Notes: generated by a model not told the origin, from the sequence alone. A stretch of DNA of 64,000 nt from Pelagisphaera sp964404745 (GCA_964404745.1 CAYOLG010000005.1:1-64000); one strand, 5' to 3'; shown: positions 19,009 to 27,333, counted from the first letter of the stretch. Numbers and translations: made by a program.

Positions 19009-19758
19009 ATGGCAACACTAGCAGCGTTGTTGGAAAGGGCCGAGCGCGTCGTGATCTTCACTGGGGCGGGGATCAGCACCGAGTCGGGGATTCCAGATTT
19101 TCGAAGTCCTAACGGTGTATGGTCGAAGAACAAACCCGTTTATTTCGATGAATTTGTGAGCTCCGAAAGCGCTCGACGCGAGGCGTGGAGGCAGAAACTG
19201 GCTTTGGAACGAGAGATGTCGGTTGCCAAGCCGAACCGAGGGCATCAAGCGGTTGAGAAACTGGTCTGGATAGGGAAGGTAACACATGTCATTACGCAGA
19301 ACATTGATGGCTTGCATCAAAGCTCCGGTATCCCCGACGAAAACATCATTGAACTGCACGGTAACGGGACCTATGCCAAGTGTCTCGATTGCGGTCGAAT
19401 CTATGAATTGAAGCCGATTCTGGACGCTTTTGAACGCGAAGGTCTCCTGCCACGCTGCGATGCATGCGACGGCCTAGTCAAAACCGCGACCGTATCCTTC
19501 GGGCAGTCCATGCCGTCAGACGCCATGCGAGCGGCGGAGGCGGCCACTGAGACCTGTGATTTGTTTATCGCCATTGGCTCTTCGCTAGTTGTTTACCCGG
19601 CGGCCTTTTTCCCGATCACAGCCAAGCAGCAGGGAGCTAAACTCGTCATTCTTAATCGAGACCCGACTGATCTCGATGCCTATGCCGACTTAGTGATCAA
19701 TGATGAGATCGGCCCGACCTTGGGCGATGCCGTAGACGCATATTTGAGATCCTTATAA
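19009..19758 (+). CDS. Sir2-family NAD-dependent protein deacylase (249 aa)
   Basis: Typical bacterial sirtuin. Visible are G-A-G-I-S-T-E-S-G-I-P-D-F-R-S (NAD site), T-Q-N-I-D-G-L-H, the catalytic His in E-L-H-G-N-G, and a zinc site made by C-L-D-C and C-D-A-C. I-G-S-S-L-V-V-Y-P-A-A and N-R-D-P-T follow later. Sirtuins remove acyl groups from lysines using NAD. Lack of the Tyr/Arg pair usual in desuccinylases favours a deacetylase, but this is by eye. It starts 41 bases after the esterase fusion and may be the last gene of that transcript. Confidence 0.93.
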   Translation: MATLAALLERAERVVIFTGAGISTESGIPDFRSPNGVWSKNKPVYFDEFVSSESARREAWRQKLALEREMSVAKPNRGHQAVEKLVWIGKVTHVITQNIDGLHQSSGIPDENIIELHGNGTYAKCLDCGRIYELKPILDAFEREGLLPRCDACDGLVKTATVSFGQSMPSDAMRAAEAATETCDLFIAIGSSLVVYPAAFFPITAKQQGAKLVILNRDPTDLDAYADLVINDEIGPTLGDAVDAYLRSL

Positions 19759-19788
19759 AATCGATTTGGTGGCGGGCCCCCGCTTTTC

Positions 19789-20118
19789 GTGACCAGTTTG
19801 CTGGTGTTGTTTCTCTCGTTGATTTGGCTGCATCCCCGGCTGGAAGGAACGGGGATCCGATATCGCCTCGAGCGCCTTCCTCTCGCCGTTCTTCTCGAAT
19901 GTGATCCTTCTGTTTCTGGGTGGATTTGTGATCTCGGCAGCCCTGCGCAAGTTTCAGCTCGACGAGCAAATGGCGAGAGTGATTCTACGGCGAGTGGGAA
20001 CCTCGCTATCCCTCCAGTATCTGTCGAGCAGCGGAGAAGCTCCCAGCTTTATCCACTGGATGGGAATCGGATTGCCGTTGGTACTCGCCGGGCCCATTCG
20101 TCGCGAGTACGGGTCTTG
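19789..20118 (+). pseudogene. Remnant of a DASS (SLC13-like) anion transporter
   Basis: One frame reads A-F-L-S-P-F-F-S-N-V-I-L-L-F-L-G-G-F-V-I-S-A-A-L-R-K, then A-R-V-I-L-R-R-V-G-T-S, which are characteristic of divalent anion:sodium symporters. It then jumps to S-F-I-H-W-M-G-I-G-L-P-L-V-L, a segment that normally lies far downstream. The piece has no start in that frame (a TGA lies at 19820-19822) and its hydrophobic upstream part is in another frame. It is about a fifth of the normal ~450-600 residues. Large internal deletion plus frameshift is the simplest reading. Confidence 0.6.
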
Positions 20119-21114
20119 CTAGTGCTCTAGAATGGCCGCTCGCAGGATTCGCGAGTAGTGGTCTAGGTCGAGAGTCTCGCCAATTTTGTCGTCCACGCGG
20201 AAGCGTTGTTTGGCTTCAGGCCAATCGAGATTCGTATCAAGATAGCCGAGACGGTGAAGCAGCTGGCCGATTCTGGCGGGAAAGAGGATTTCGCGGCTCA
20301 ATCCTATGGGTTCCTCTCTCAATCGGTTCACGTGGCGTAGTAGGGAAGTGGTGCAGTTGTTTCGCAAGGTTGCGTAGAATTTGGGCTGGTCGTTTAGCTG
20401 GTTGGTAGATTGGCAAAGCTCCAGGAGCAGTTCCTTGGCGAAGTTGGGGTCCAGGCGAAGCGGAAAGAGGTAGAGGCGATCACCGCGATGGCGGATTCGC
20501 AGGTCGATCAAGTCGCTCTCGGTGCCAAAAACATATATCAACTCGAGTTGCCGGGCCGCTCCGCCCATCAGGCTGTACGTTTCCCCGATTTCCAAACGGC
20601 CCTCGACGGACACGACCAACCGCCGTCCGTCTTCGAAGCTGAAACTCAGCATCACGTGAGCAGCCAGGTCGGCATCGTCGAAGGGCACGACCACGAGATC
20701 GATCCCTGCCAGCTGACTGATGTCGTAAGTGGCATTCGCCCAACGCTCGACGAAAGTCTCTTTCGAATTCCATCGGAAATCGCGCAGATCCGTTATACTC
20801 AGTCGATTGCTTTCGACTTCAAGTTGCGGAAGACGAGCCACTTCCGGCTTCCACGAGCGATCATTCGATGGGCGATGGATTAGGTATCCGACAGCAGTTA
20901 GCAGGGCTACTGCCAAAGCGATGAATGCGCTTCGTTGAAGCGAGGTTAAACGGAACGCCGTTGCCCATCCGACCAAGGCGATAAGAGTCGACCAACTAGA
21001 GGAAAGCCCGATGTACGCCCCCAGAAATAGAATGGATATCAGCAGTAGGGTAAAAACCCCGAGCCATCCCAATGCTTTGCCTGCGAATTGTAACCCGAGA
21101 TTGGCTAAGCTCAT
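20119..21114 (-). CDS. DUF4105 (Lnb N-terminal periplasmic domain) membrane protein (331 aa)
   Basis: The N-terminal ~85 residues hold three hydrophobic segments. The remaining ~235 residues are a DUF4105 domain, including W-A-N-A-T-Y-D, the V-V-P-F-D-D-A-D-L-A-A-H-V-M-L-S-F-S-F motif and the family hallmark Y-A-T-L-R-N-N-C-T-T-S-L-L-R-H-V-N near 255. DUF4105 proteins are membrane or periplasmic and of unknown enzymatic function; the Cys/His pattern has suggested a peptidase-like fold. It is transcribed toward the decayed transporter and shares no obvious operon. Confidence 0.85.
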   Translation of the reverse strand: MSLANLGLQFAGKALGWLGVFTLLLISILFLGAYIGLSSSWSTLIALVGWATAFRLTSLQRSAFIALAVALLTAVGYLIHRPSNDRSWKPEVARLPQLEVESNRLSITDLRDFRWNSKETFVERWANATYDISQLAGIDLVVVPFDDADLAAHVMLSFSFEDGRRLVVSVEGRLEIGETYSLMGGAARQLELIYVFGTESDLIDLRIRHRGDRLYLFPLRLDPNFAKELLLELCQSTNQLNDQPKFYATLRNNCTTSLLRHVNRLREEPIGLSREILFPARIGQLLHRLGYLDTNLDWPEAKQRFRVDDKIGETLDLDHYSRILRAAILEH

Positions 21115-21542
21115 GCGAATCAGATGGGTTGATCAGATGATTTTGTCAATTGGGGATGCTGCTGAAATCTAGATCGATGTCAGGGCGAATTTAAGGCGGG
21201 CTCTGACGCGGCTGCTTAGGGATAAGCAGCCCTACCATTTTTCAAATTAGCGGTTTCGAAACCACCAATTCGCCAATCTATAGAGGATCGATACGCTTTG
21301 TCAGGAAAGGGCTTGGGCAAAGGCGTTCATCGCTTGGCGTCTGGTTGCTTAAGGACATAGCGAATTGAGGCTGGTTTGGCGGCTATAGATTGAATCTCGA
21401 TTCAAATAGGAGTTACATAGCCAGTGAACAAGGCGCCTTGCCAATTCGACTGAATCCTAGCTCTAGCCAACTCCATGAAACGAATACACGTCGCTGTCAT
21501 TCCAGGACAGTTGCTATCCATCCTTCTGATGATCACCTTCAT
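21115..21542. other. Intergenic stretch with one hairpin
   Basis: No credible gene. It holds a GGGCGAATTTAAG motif at 21184, resembling the element ends described elsewhere, and the hairpin at 21203-21235. The sequence right up to the gap at 21543 continues a frame on the minus strand, but that translation resembles nothing and is not the sulfatase end. Confidence 0.7.
21203..21235. repeat. Palindromic hairpin, family B
   Basis: The stem GGCTGCTTA/TAAGCAGCC around GGGA, followed by CCTACC, is a variant of the hairpins at 31303 and 54638. A GGCGAATTTAAG motif lies just before it. Confidence 0.6.
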
Positions 21543-21642
21543 NNNNNNNNNNNNNNNNNNNNNNNNNNNNNNNNNNNNNNNNNNNNNNNNNNNNNNNNNN
21601 NNNNNNNNNNNNNNNNNNNNNNNNNNNNNNNNNNNNNNNNNN
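21543..21642. other. Assembly gap (100 N), real
   Basis: The flanks differ. The gap hides the stop codon of the sulfatase at 21643-23165 and an unknown amount of intergenic DNA. Confidence 0.9.
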
Positions 21643-23165
21643 TATTGAGCTTTGGGCGGTTCGGCCCATTCGGTGGCGGAGGGCACATTGCTCATGCTGG
21701 CCGGAAGCGTGGCCACCCACGATTTGTGAAGTTCATTCAGCTCCGCCAATATGTCCGGATGTTGGCTGGCGAAGTTGATGGACTCGGAAGGGTCTGTTAT
21801 CAGGTTTCGCAGGAATACTCCTTGCTGGAGCTCCACTTTCTCCACAGGTGCCGCGCCGGGACCGTGCACAGTATGTAATTTCCAAGGACCTTTTCTAACC
21901 GACCACTCGTCCGCGGTTTTCCAGTGCAAGACATTGTGTTGACGCCTGGGATCCGTCCCTTGGAGGAGCGGCATGAGATCTATGCCATCCGTGAAATCGG
22001 GAATGGGCTCCCCAGCAGCGGAAAGGAAAGTTGGCAATAGATCGAAAGCGCTCACGACGTTGTCCATCACTTCATTCTCGGGAACACTGCCAGGTTGACT
22101 GACGATCAATGGTACACGGGTGCCACCTTCGTAGAGAGTGAACTTGCTGCCGCGCAAGGGCGTGTTTTCAGCGTAGATAGGTCGGGAGCCTCCGTTGTCG
22201 CCCATGTAGATGATCAAAGTGTTTTCCCGAATACCCAGATTGTCTACGTGATCCAAGAGTCGGCCGATTTCCTGATCTAGGTAGTATAGTTGCCCGAGGT
22301 AGTGAGCCCGTCCATCGGGATTGTTGGGGCGGCGGGATCGATAGTACCAATCAAGGTAAGGTTCTTCGGACGGATCCCAATCACCGTAGTCGTCGAGCCC
22401 ATGCTTTTCTAGATACTCCTTGGGCAATTGGTGAGTAAAATTGTGTACCGCGTTAAACGACAAATATAGAAAGAAGGGGTTGTCCTTTTGCTCGCTTATA
22501 AATTCCCGGGCCTTGGTTCCGAAGATCTCCGTACTCATACCCTCCATATCGACTTCTTCGATACCATCGCGAAATGGGCCCATTCCCCAGGAATTGCTAG
22601 GCTCCGGGTTTTTGGCCCGAGCAGCATCGAAGGCGTCTATGGCTTCCTGATTGTGTATCAAATAGTGAATACGAGCATTCTCGGAGCCGAAGAAAGTGTC
22701 GAAACCATGCTCGAGCGGAAAGTTTCGGGCTCCCGGACCATTGGGTGAACCATAGTGAACCTTGCCGACGTAGCCGTTCGTGTAGCCCGCCTTTTTCATT
22801 AACTCGGCCACAGTCGGGTTATCCCATTCGGATATGCCCGGCCCGCCATACCATTGCATCCCAAATCGTTGCTGGTAGGCCCCGGTGATGATGGCGCATC
22901 GCGAGGTATTGCAGATAGGCGAGGAGGCGTAGGCATGGGTGAAACGCGTCCCTTGGGCGGCCAGACGATCCAGATTGGGAGTAGAAACGTCGTCCATCGT
23001 TCCCATTACAGAAAGATCGGCGTATCCTTGGTCGTCCGATATGATGAGGATGATGTTCGGCTTCGCGGAGGACGTATTTGCCGCTGGAGTACTCGTTTTA
23101 GAACAGCCCTGCAGGAATAGTAGGATGATTAGCGAGACGGCGGCTAGGTTGATGTAGCGGAGCAT
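21643..23165 (-). CDS. Lipoprotein sulfatase with variant C-N-T-S-R motif (3' end at gap)
   Basis: At least 507 residues; the next codon begins TA at the gap edge, so the stop is probably right there. A lipobox L-L-F-L-Q-G-C puts the lipid-bearing Cys at 21, so the protein is membrane-anchored. The sulfatase core starts K-P-N-I-I-L-I-I-S-D-D-Q-G-Y-A-D and later has G-D-N-G-G-S-R-P. The active-site segment reads S-P-I-C85-N-T-S-R-C-A, with Thr where Pro or Ala normally stands two residues after the Cys. G-K-V-H replaces the usual G-K-W-H. It should still be a sulfatase, but efficient formylglycine maturation is less certain. An NHL propeller gene lies upstream on the same strand. Confidence 0.88.
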
Positions 23166-23236
23166 AAGAGGAAATATTCTAGGGAGATCGCCGTGCAGTT
23201 CCGCCCAGAGGGCGTTTTGAGCGTGGCGATATCATA

Positions 23237-24166
23237 TCAAGGAATTTTTACAAATTTTTGGATACGCTGATTCACGGTCTCGGCGGTGTAGATCGCTCCT
23301 TCGGAGTCGACGGCGATGCAGTGCGCTTGGAAGAGTTCGCCTGCGGCCTTGCCAGTCGTCCCGAATCCGCCTAGAACCTCCCCGTCCAGCGACAGTTTCG
23401 TGACGCGGCCCAAATCACCGTCGCACATCCAAATCACTTTCTCTCTGGGATCGAAAGCCAGGTTCCATGGCGTTCCGAGACCGTTCCATTCGGCCAGGAA
23501 CTTTCCATTCTTGGTGAATACCTGTACGCGCTTGTTTCCGCGGTCAGCCACGTAGACGCGATCCCGATGGTCAAGAGTCAACCCGTGCACCAGATTGAAC
23601 TGTCCGGGACCCTCGCCAGCGCCTCCCCAGTAATCGATATAGTCGCCAGAAGGGTCGTATTTGGCTACCCGCGTGTTCTTGTATCCATCGGCAACATAAA
23701 TATTGCCCCGGCTGTCGAAGGAAACTCCCGCTGGACGGTTGAAAGCGTAGGGCGTGTCGTTGGTTCCTTCCTTGCCTGCGAAAGTGCCAATGGTGAGGAG
23801 GGCCCGCCCGCTTGGGGAGAATTTGAAAAGCGTATGGGTTTCCCGGTCCACCAGCCAAACCCCTCCATCAGGACCGATTCCCATGCCGTGGGCGGCTCCC
23901 TTGTGATTGCTGAGCGCCGCTTCCTCCTCCGGCCACGCCCGCAACAAATTCCCGTCCGAGTCGAATTGCATCACCGGATGAGAACTTCGCGTGTAGTACC
24001 AGATGTTATCATCTCCATCGACAGCCACCGCCATCCCGGCCCCGGTGACGTAGCCATCCGGCATCGTACCCCAGCCCTTGACCGGCTTATAGTCCAATTC
24101 AGGCTGAGCGAGCAGCGCTGTTAACGAGAAGGGTAGGAGGAGGAGTAAACGAGATAACATGTTCAT
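23237..24166 (-). CDS. Secreted NHL-repeat six-bladed propeller (309 aa)
   Basis: A signal peptide (~1-20) is followed by repeated NHL blades. Examples are F-N-R-P-A-G-V-S-F-D-S-R-G-N-I-Y-V-A-D-G, then G-Q-F-N-L-V-H-G-L-T-L-D-H-R-D-R-V-Y-V-A-D-R-G-N-K-R-V and C-I-A-V-D-S-E-G-A-I-Y-T-A-E-T. It resembles the propellers of peptidylglycine-amidating lyases, which need no heme or PQQ. No catalytic residues can be assigned by eye. It lies 71 bases upstream of the lipoprotein sulfatase on the same strand and may be co-transcribed. A perfect inverted repeat with an AACGTT centre lies 134 bases upstream of the ATG. Confidence 0.88.
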   Translation of the reverse strand: MNMLSRLLLLLPFSLTALLAQPELDYKPVKGWGTMPDGYVTGAGMAVAVDGDDNIWYYTRSSHPVMQFDSDGNLLRAWPEEEAALSNHKGAAHGMGIGPDGGVWLVDRETHTLFKFSPSGRALLTIGTFAGKEGTNDTPYAFNRPAGVSFDSRGNIYVADGYKNTRVAKYDPSGDYIDYWGGAGEGPGQFNLVHGLTLDHRDRVYVADRGNKRVQVFTKNGKFLAEWNGLGTPWNLAFDPREKVIWMCDGDLGRVTKLSLDGEVLGGFGTTGKAAGELFQAHCIAVDSEGAIYTAETVNQRIQKFVKIP

Positions 24167-24299
24167 GCCTTTTTCGAACGGCTAAGGTCGTTGCCAATTA
24201 ATGTCAACTGGTTGAACAGAACGGCGCCCAGTCGGGTAAAGAGATGTACCAAGTCGACGCGAAGACCGAACGTGCCATCCAATTGGTGGCTCATGCGTA

Positions 24300-24333
24300 A
24301 CACTAAAAATGGTAACGTTGCCATTTTTAGTGT
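24300..24333. promoter_or_regulatory. Perfect inverted repeat, LacI-type operator candidate
   Basis: Arms ACACTAAAAATGG and its exact complement flank TAACGTTG. The centre ATGGTAACGTTGCCAT has the CG-centred palindrome typical of LacI/GalR-family operators. It lies 134 bases upstream of the NHL-propeller start and could control that gene and the sulfatase after it. No LacI-type gene is present in the window. A transcription-termination hairpin for the toxin-antitoxin locus is the alternative. Confidence 0.45.
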
Positions 24334-24428
24334 CGGAAGGATCAGAGGGTTTATTCCCGATAATTGAGAATCTGGTTGTTCCAAATTTATCGTGGCTCGC
24401 GGATTCTGTATCCTTTTGCCTTCCCACT

Positions 24429-24746
24429 CTACGCTTCGTGGAGAAATCTGCGAGCGCCGTGTCGGATGTTGAGAATATGAGCTGAGCTCTTGCTCACATG
24501 AAAAATGATTCGATATTTGGAAGGGTAATTTTGGAAAAAGAGCTGTCTCAATTCTTCTTCCCCCCAGAAGTCGCTTTCGGGAGCTTTGGGACAGCGCTTG
24601 GGCATTCGCCTCAAGCTCTGAATCTCCGCCTTGATCGCGGCAAATTACTCGGCGACGTTCTCAGGGGTTTCGCGTTTTAGCCATTGGAGGATCACCGCCA
24701 AATCCTCATGAGCGGTCGGAGCAAATGCGATTTCGTATTCCTGCAT
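24429..24746 (-). pseudogene. RelE/ParE-family toxin with in-frame nonsense codon
   Basis: From an ATG at 24746, 105 residues of a ParE/RelE-type toxin can be read: Y-E-I-A-F-A-P-T-A-H-E-D-L at the start and Y-R-I-I-F-H-V then I-R-H-G-A-R-R at the end, as in intact family members. Codon 34 is TAA (24645-24647), so the protein would stop after V-A-E. Everything after the stop remains in the same frame and well conserved, which points to a recent single-base loss of function or a sequencing/consensus error. The antitoxin gene ends only 3 bases upstream. Confidence 0.8.
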
Positions 24747-24749
24747 CCG

Positions 24750-25031
24750 CTAGAGGTATTTGGCATCGAGATCGGCGAAAACATCATCCACTTTGATTCC
24801 TTTCCCGCCATTGCGAAAATAGGCCATGGCTTTTTTCAATCTGGCATCCTGCCTTGCCTCTTCCGCGATAGCGGCCATCTTCTCACAGGGTTCAACGTCT
24901 TGCACGACGATCGCTGCCTCGCCGTTCACAGTTAGGATTTCTGCTTCTTGGGACTTTTTTAGAGTAGCAATGTGGCTTTTGCTGTTTCTAAGGAAGTCGC
25001 TGAGGGGCTTGATGGATGTGGCTTTGGTCAT
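24750..25031 (-). CDS. Phd/RelB-type antitoxin (93 aa)
   Basis: Small protein with the Phd/YefM-like N-terminus, K-P-L-S-D-F-L-R-N-S-K-S-H-I-A-T-L-K-K-S-Q-E-A-E-I-L-T-V-N-G-E-A-A-I-V-V-Q, followed by a charged C-terminal tail for toxin binding. Such antitoxins neutralise the toxin and repress their own promoter. The partner immediately downstream is a ParE/RelE-type toxin that carries a stop codon, so this antitoxin may now be an orphan. Confidence 0.85.
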   Translation of the reverse strand: MTKATSIKPLSDFLRNSKSHIATLKKSQEAEILTVNGEAAIVVQDVEPCEKMAAIAEEARQDARLKKAMAYFRNGGKGIKVDDVFADLDAKYL

Positions 25032-25142
25032 TTCGGAAGCATAAAATCCGCAGCAAATACACTGCTTAAATAGGCTTCGTCAAGATCCCGTGGACATGAA
25101 GAAATTCGAATCTGAGTCCTGTTTTCGCGATACGTAGATAGG

Positions 25143-25210
25143 GAAAGCCTGCCCCGTTTCTAGACCGCCTTCGCGCAGCTATGTCAATTAGCAAAGCCTG
25201 ACCCCTTTTT
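25143..25210. repeat. Two direct copies of an AAAGCCTG-CCCC motif at a gap edge
   Basis: AAAGCCTGCCCCGTTT (25144) and AAAGCCTGACCCCTTTTT (25193) lie 49 bases apart and the second touches the assembly gap. Motifs of this kind often flank IS200/REP-type elements, and breakage of the assembly exactly here fits a repeated element in the gap (inference). Confidence 0.4.
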
Positions 25211-25310
25211 NNNNNNNNNNNNNNNNNNNNNNNNNNNNNNNNNNNNNNNNNNNNNNNNNNNNNNNNNNNNNNNNNNNNNNNNNNNNNNNNNNNNNNNNNN
25301 NNNNNNNNNN
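25211..25310. other. Assembly gap (100 N), probably real
   Basis: The flanks are unrelated. The gap hides the N-terminal half of a VapC toxin, presumably its antitoxin, and perhaps a repeated element suggested by the motifs on the left flank. Confidence 0.85.
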
Positions 25311-25493
25311 ATGCCCATTGAAGAAACGGGTCGAATTTATGGTGAGATTCAAGACGGCCGAAAGCGAGCCGGGATGCCAGTGCCTATTAATGATATTTGG
25401 ATTGCGAGCGCGTGTATCGAGACGGGTTCGACGCTCGTTACTTATGACAGCCATTTTAAGTCGATCCCGGGTGTCCGGTTTTGGCTGTTCTGA
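25311..25493 (+). CDS. VapC-type PIN-domain toxin, C-terminal part (5' end in gap)
   Basis: About 60 residues emerge from the gap: Y-G-E-I-Q-D-G-R-K-R-A-G-M-P-V-P-I-N-D-I-W-I-A-S-A, then L-V-T-Y-D-S-H-F-K-S-I-P-G-V. This is the C-terminal half of a PIN-domain ribonuclease, carrying the conserved N-D (metal-binding Asp) and D-x-H-F motifs. The ATG at the gap edge is not the true start. VapC toxins cleave RNA and pair with a VapB antitoxin, which should lie in the gap. Confidence 0.8.
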   Translation: MPIEETGRIYGEIQDGRKRAGMPVPINDIWIASACIETGSTLVTYDSHFKSIPGVRFWLF

Positions 25494-25597
25494 ATAGAGC
25501 GCTCTTTGTTTTCTCGCAGATGGGTCGCTGCCTCCGCGGCTCGCGCGGCGGATTGGAATGGGCAGCTTGATTTCGTCGGAGCGTTCTGCGGGCTGGT

Positions 25598-26977
25598 TCA
25601 GCGGTTTAAAAGGCGCTTCCAGATGGCGAGGGAGTGGGTGTCCAGATCGGGCGCGATGATTTGCAGCCCGCCGCTGAGCCCGGAATCCATGAAGTAGGGG
25701 ATGGTGAGTGTGGGGAGTCCGGCCAGGCTGGCGGGGGTGGTGAGGTCGAGATGGGCCTCGCGCAGCGCCGTGGCCCTGCCGAGGAGCGGGGCGGGGACGG
25801 GAGCCGTGGGCAGGGCTACGAAGTCGTAGTCTCGAAAGAGCTCTTGGAAGAACCGGGTCACCTTAGCTTTGGTTTCGGCGGCGGTCTTCAAGTCGGCGGG
25901 TGTCCATTTTTTCCCTACAGCGATGCGCTCCCACGTTTGGGGATCGTACTGGCTCTTCCGCTTATCATGCCAATTCCGATGCACTTCCAGGGCTTCGCTG
26001 CTTTGGATCGTCAGGTAAGCCTTGAGCCGATCCGGCAGGGCGTGGAAGGCCTGCGTCGCTTCCGCCGACCGCTCTAGGGGCAGCGAGTCGATGGCTTTTT
26101 GGTGGGGCTCGCGGAGCCCGTCGTCGAGGAATTCGTAATCCGGCAGCAGTTCCAATCCCTTAATGGAGGTCGGGTGTTCGTCACCAGAGGCGGCGGGAAA
26201 CAAGGCGTCGATGGTGGTCGTCATATCCTCCGCGGTCCGCGTGAACCAGCCGGCAGTGTCGAAGCTAGGGCTCAGCGGGAAACAGCCGAGCTTGGACCAG
26301 GCATGGTTGGGGGTGGCTCTGAGCCCGAATAGACCGTTGTACGCGGCGGGGACGCGGACGGATCCACCGGTATCGGAACCGGAGGCGAGGGGAACGAGCC
26401 CGCTGGCCACGGCCCATGCCGAACCGCTGCTCGAGCCCCCGGACACGCGATCGGGAAACCCGGGATGAACGCCGTCGCCGAAATGGCAGTTACTCCCCTC
26501 CATCCCGAAAGCGAATTCCACCAGGTGCGTCTTTCCGGCGAAGACGCCGCCAGCAGCGTCCCAGTCTTGGGCCAAGGCGCTGGACATGTTCGGAGCGGGA
26601 CGCTCCTCGCTCAGGAAAAGCGAGGAGGCATTCGTTTCCCAGCCCGCGACATCATATAGGTCCTTGAGCAGGTAGGGCGCTCCCGCCAATGGGAGATCCG
26701 GCCTTGCGGCGGACCGCTCGAAGGCGCTCGACAGATCCGACCGGGACATCGTGGAGGCAATGGCCGCTTTTACTTGGCTAGCGGGAAGCCGCGACAAATG
26801 GTCGAAAAAGCGATCGGCAGCGGCGCCAGGATCGCTTCGGGCCAGCGACGACCAATCGGAAAGGGACCAGTGGGGAGGATAAATTTTAATGGTGAAGATT
26901 GGTCCTCCTTCGCGCGAGGCTCCGGCGGACTTTGAGTGTTTAAGAGTGAAAGGTGGGGGATTTGGAAATTTTAACAT
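25598..26977 (-). CDS. Amidase-signature family hydrolase (about 440-460 aa)
   Basis: Amidase-signature enzyme with the Ser-Ser-Lys triad: Lys in P-Y-L-L-K-D-L-Y-D-V-A-G, the serines in V-S-G-G-S-S-S-G-S-A-W-A-V-A-S-G and S-D-T-G-G-S-V-R-V-P-A-A. It hydrolyses an unknown amide. The start is unclear. ATG 26977 follows a hairpin and has no ribosome-binding site. A strong AAGGAGGA lies at about 26904-26911, but the downstream in-frame codons are only ATC (26899) or ATT (26890). By eye the gene is richer in G and C than its neighbours, which could reflect transfer. Confidence 0.88.
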   Translation of the reverse strand: MLKFPNPPPFTLKHSKSAGASREGGPIFTIKIYPPHWSLSDWSSLARSDPGAAADRFFDHLSRLPASQVKAAIASTMSRSDLSSAFERSAARPDLPLAGAPYLLKDLYDVAGWETNASSLFLSEERPAPNMSSALAQDWDAAGGVFAGKTHLVEFAFGMEGSNCHFGDGVHPGFPDRVSGGSSSGSAWAVASGLVPLASGSDTGGSVRVPAAYNGLFGLRATPNHAWSKLGCFPLSPSFDTAGWFTRTAEDMTTTIDALFPAASGDEHPTSIKGLELLPDYEFLDDGLREPHQKAIDSLPLERSAEATQAFHALPDRLKAYLTIQSSEALEVHRNWHDKRKSQYDPQTWERIAVGKKWTPADLKTAAETKAKVTRFFQELFRDYDFVALPTAPVPAPLLGRATALREAHLDLTTPASLAGLPTLTIPYFMDSGLSGGLQIIAPDLDTHSLAIWKRLLNR

Positions 26978-27333
26978 CGCCCCGACTGGTCGGGGCTTGA
27001 GCCCCCGGTGGATGCCGGGGGCCAAAAGGTATCCGCGTTGCGGATAGCAGGTTTGGATTGAGGTTCTATTACAGGGAAGAAATCGAAGGTTGTGAAGCCA
27101 TATTGAAGGATTAAAGGCCTTGAATACTGACCAATCTCCAGTCGAACCTGACGCGAAACTTAGTGCAGCGATCCTGGCCAGGATTCCGCAAAGCGGGGGG
27201 AGGGATCAAGCGAAGCGTTGTCAGAAAATTCCTCAACCGAACGGGGGCTCTCGTATTCACGCTTCAATGATGGAGAATGGTAGATTTACGAGTGTCGTAC
27301 CACGGAGAAGCCGGATAACAATGAGGGCAGGGA
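26978..27333. other. Intergenic stretch with three hairpins
   Basis: Three perfect stems lie in a row: GCCCCGA/TCGGGGC at 26979-26996, GCCCCCGG/CCGGGGGC at 27001-27022 and TATCCGC/GCGGATA at 27030-27046. The rest, to the end of the next gene at 27334, shows no coding potential or recognisable site. Confidence 0.65.

Noticed and set aside
21402..21542. Apparent continuation of the lipoprotein sulfatase beyond the gap
   Set aside because: Reading through the Ns gives residues unrelated to sulfatases, and the next codon at the gap edge begins TA, probably the stop.
24498..25044. Plus-strand open frames across the toxin-antitoxin locus
   Set aside because: Antisense to the clearly recognisable antitoxin and toxin; no domains seen.
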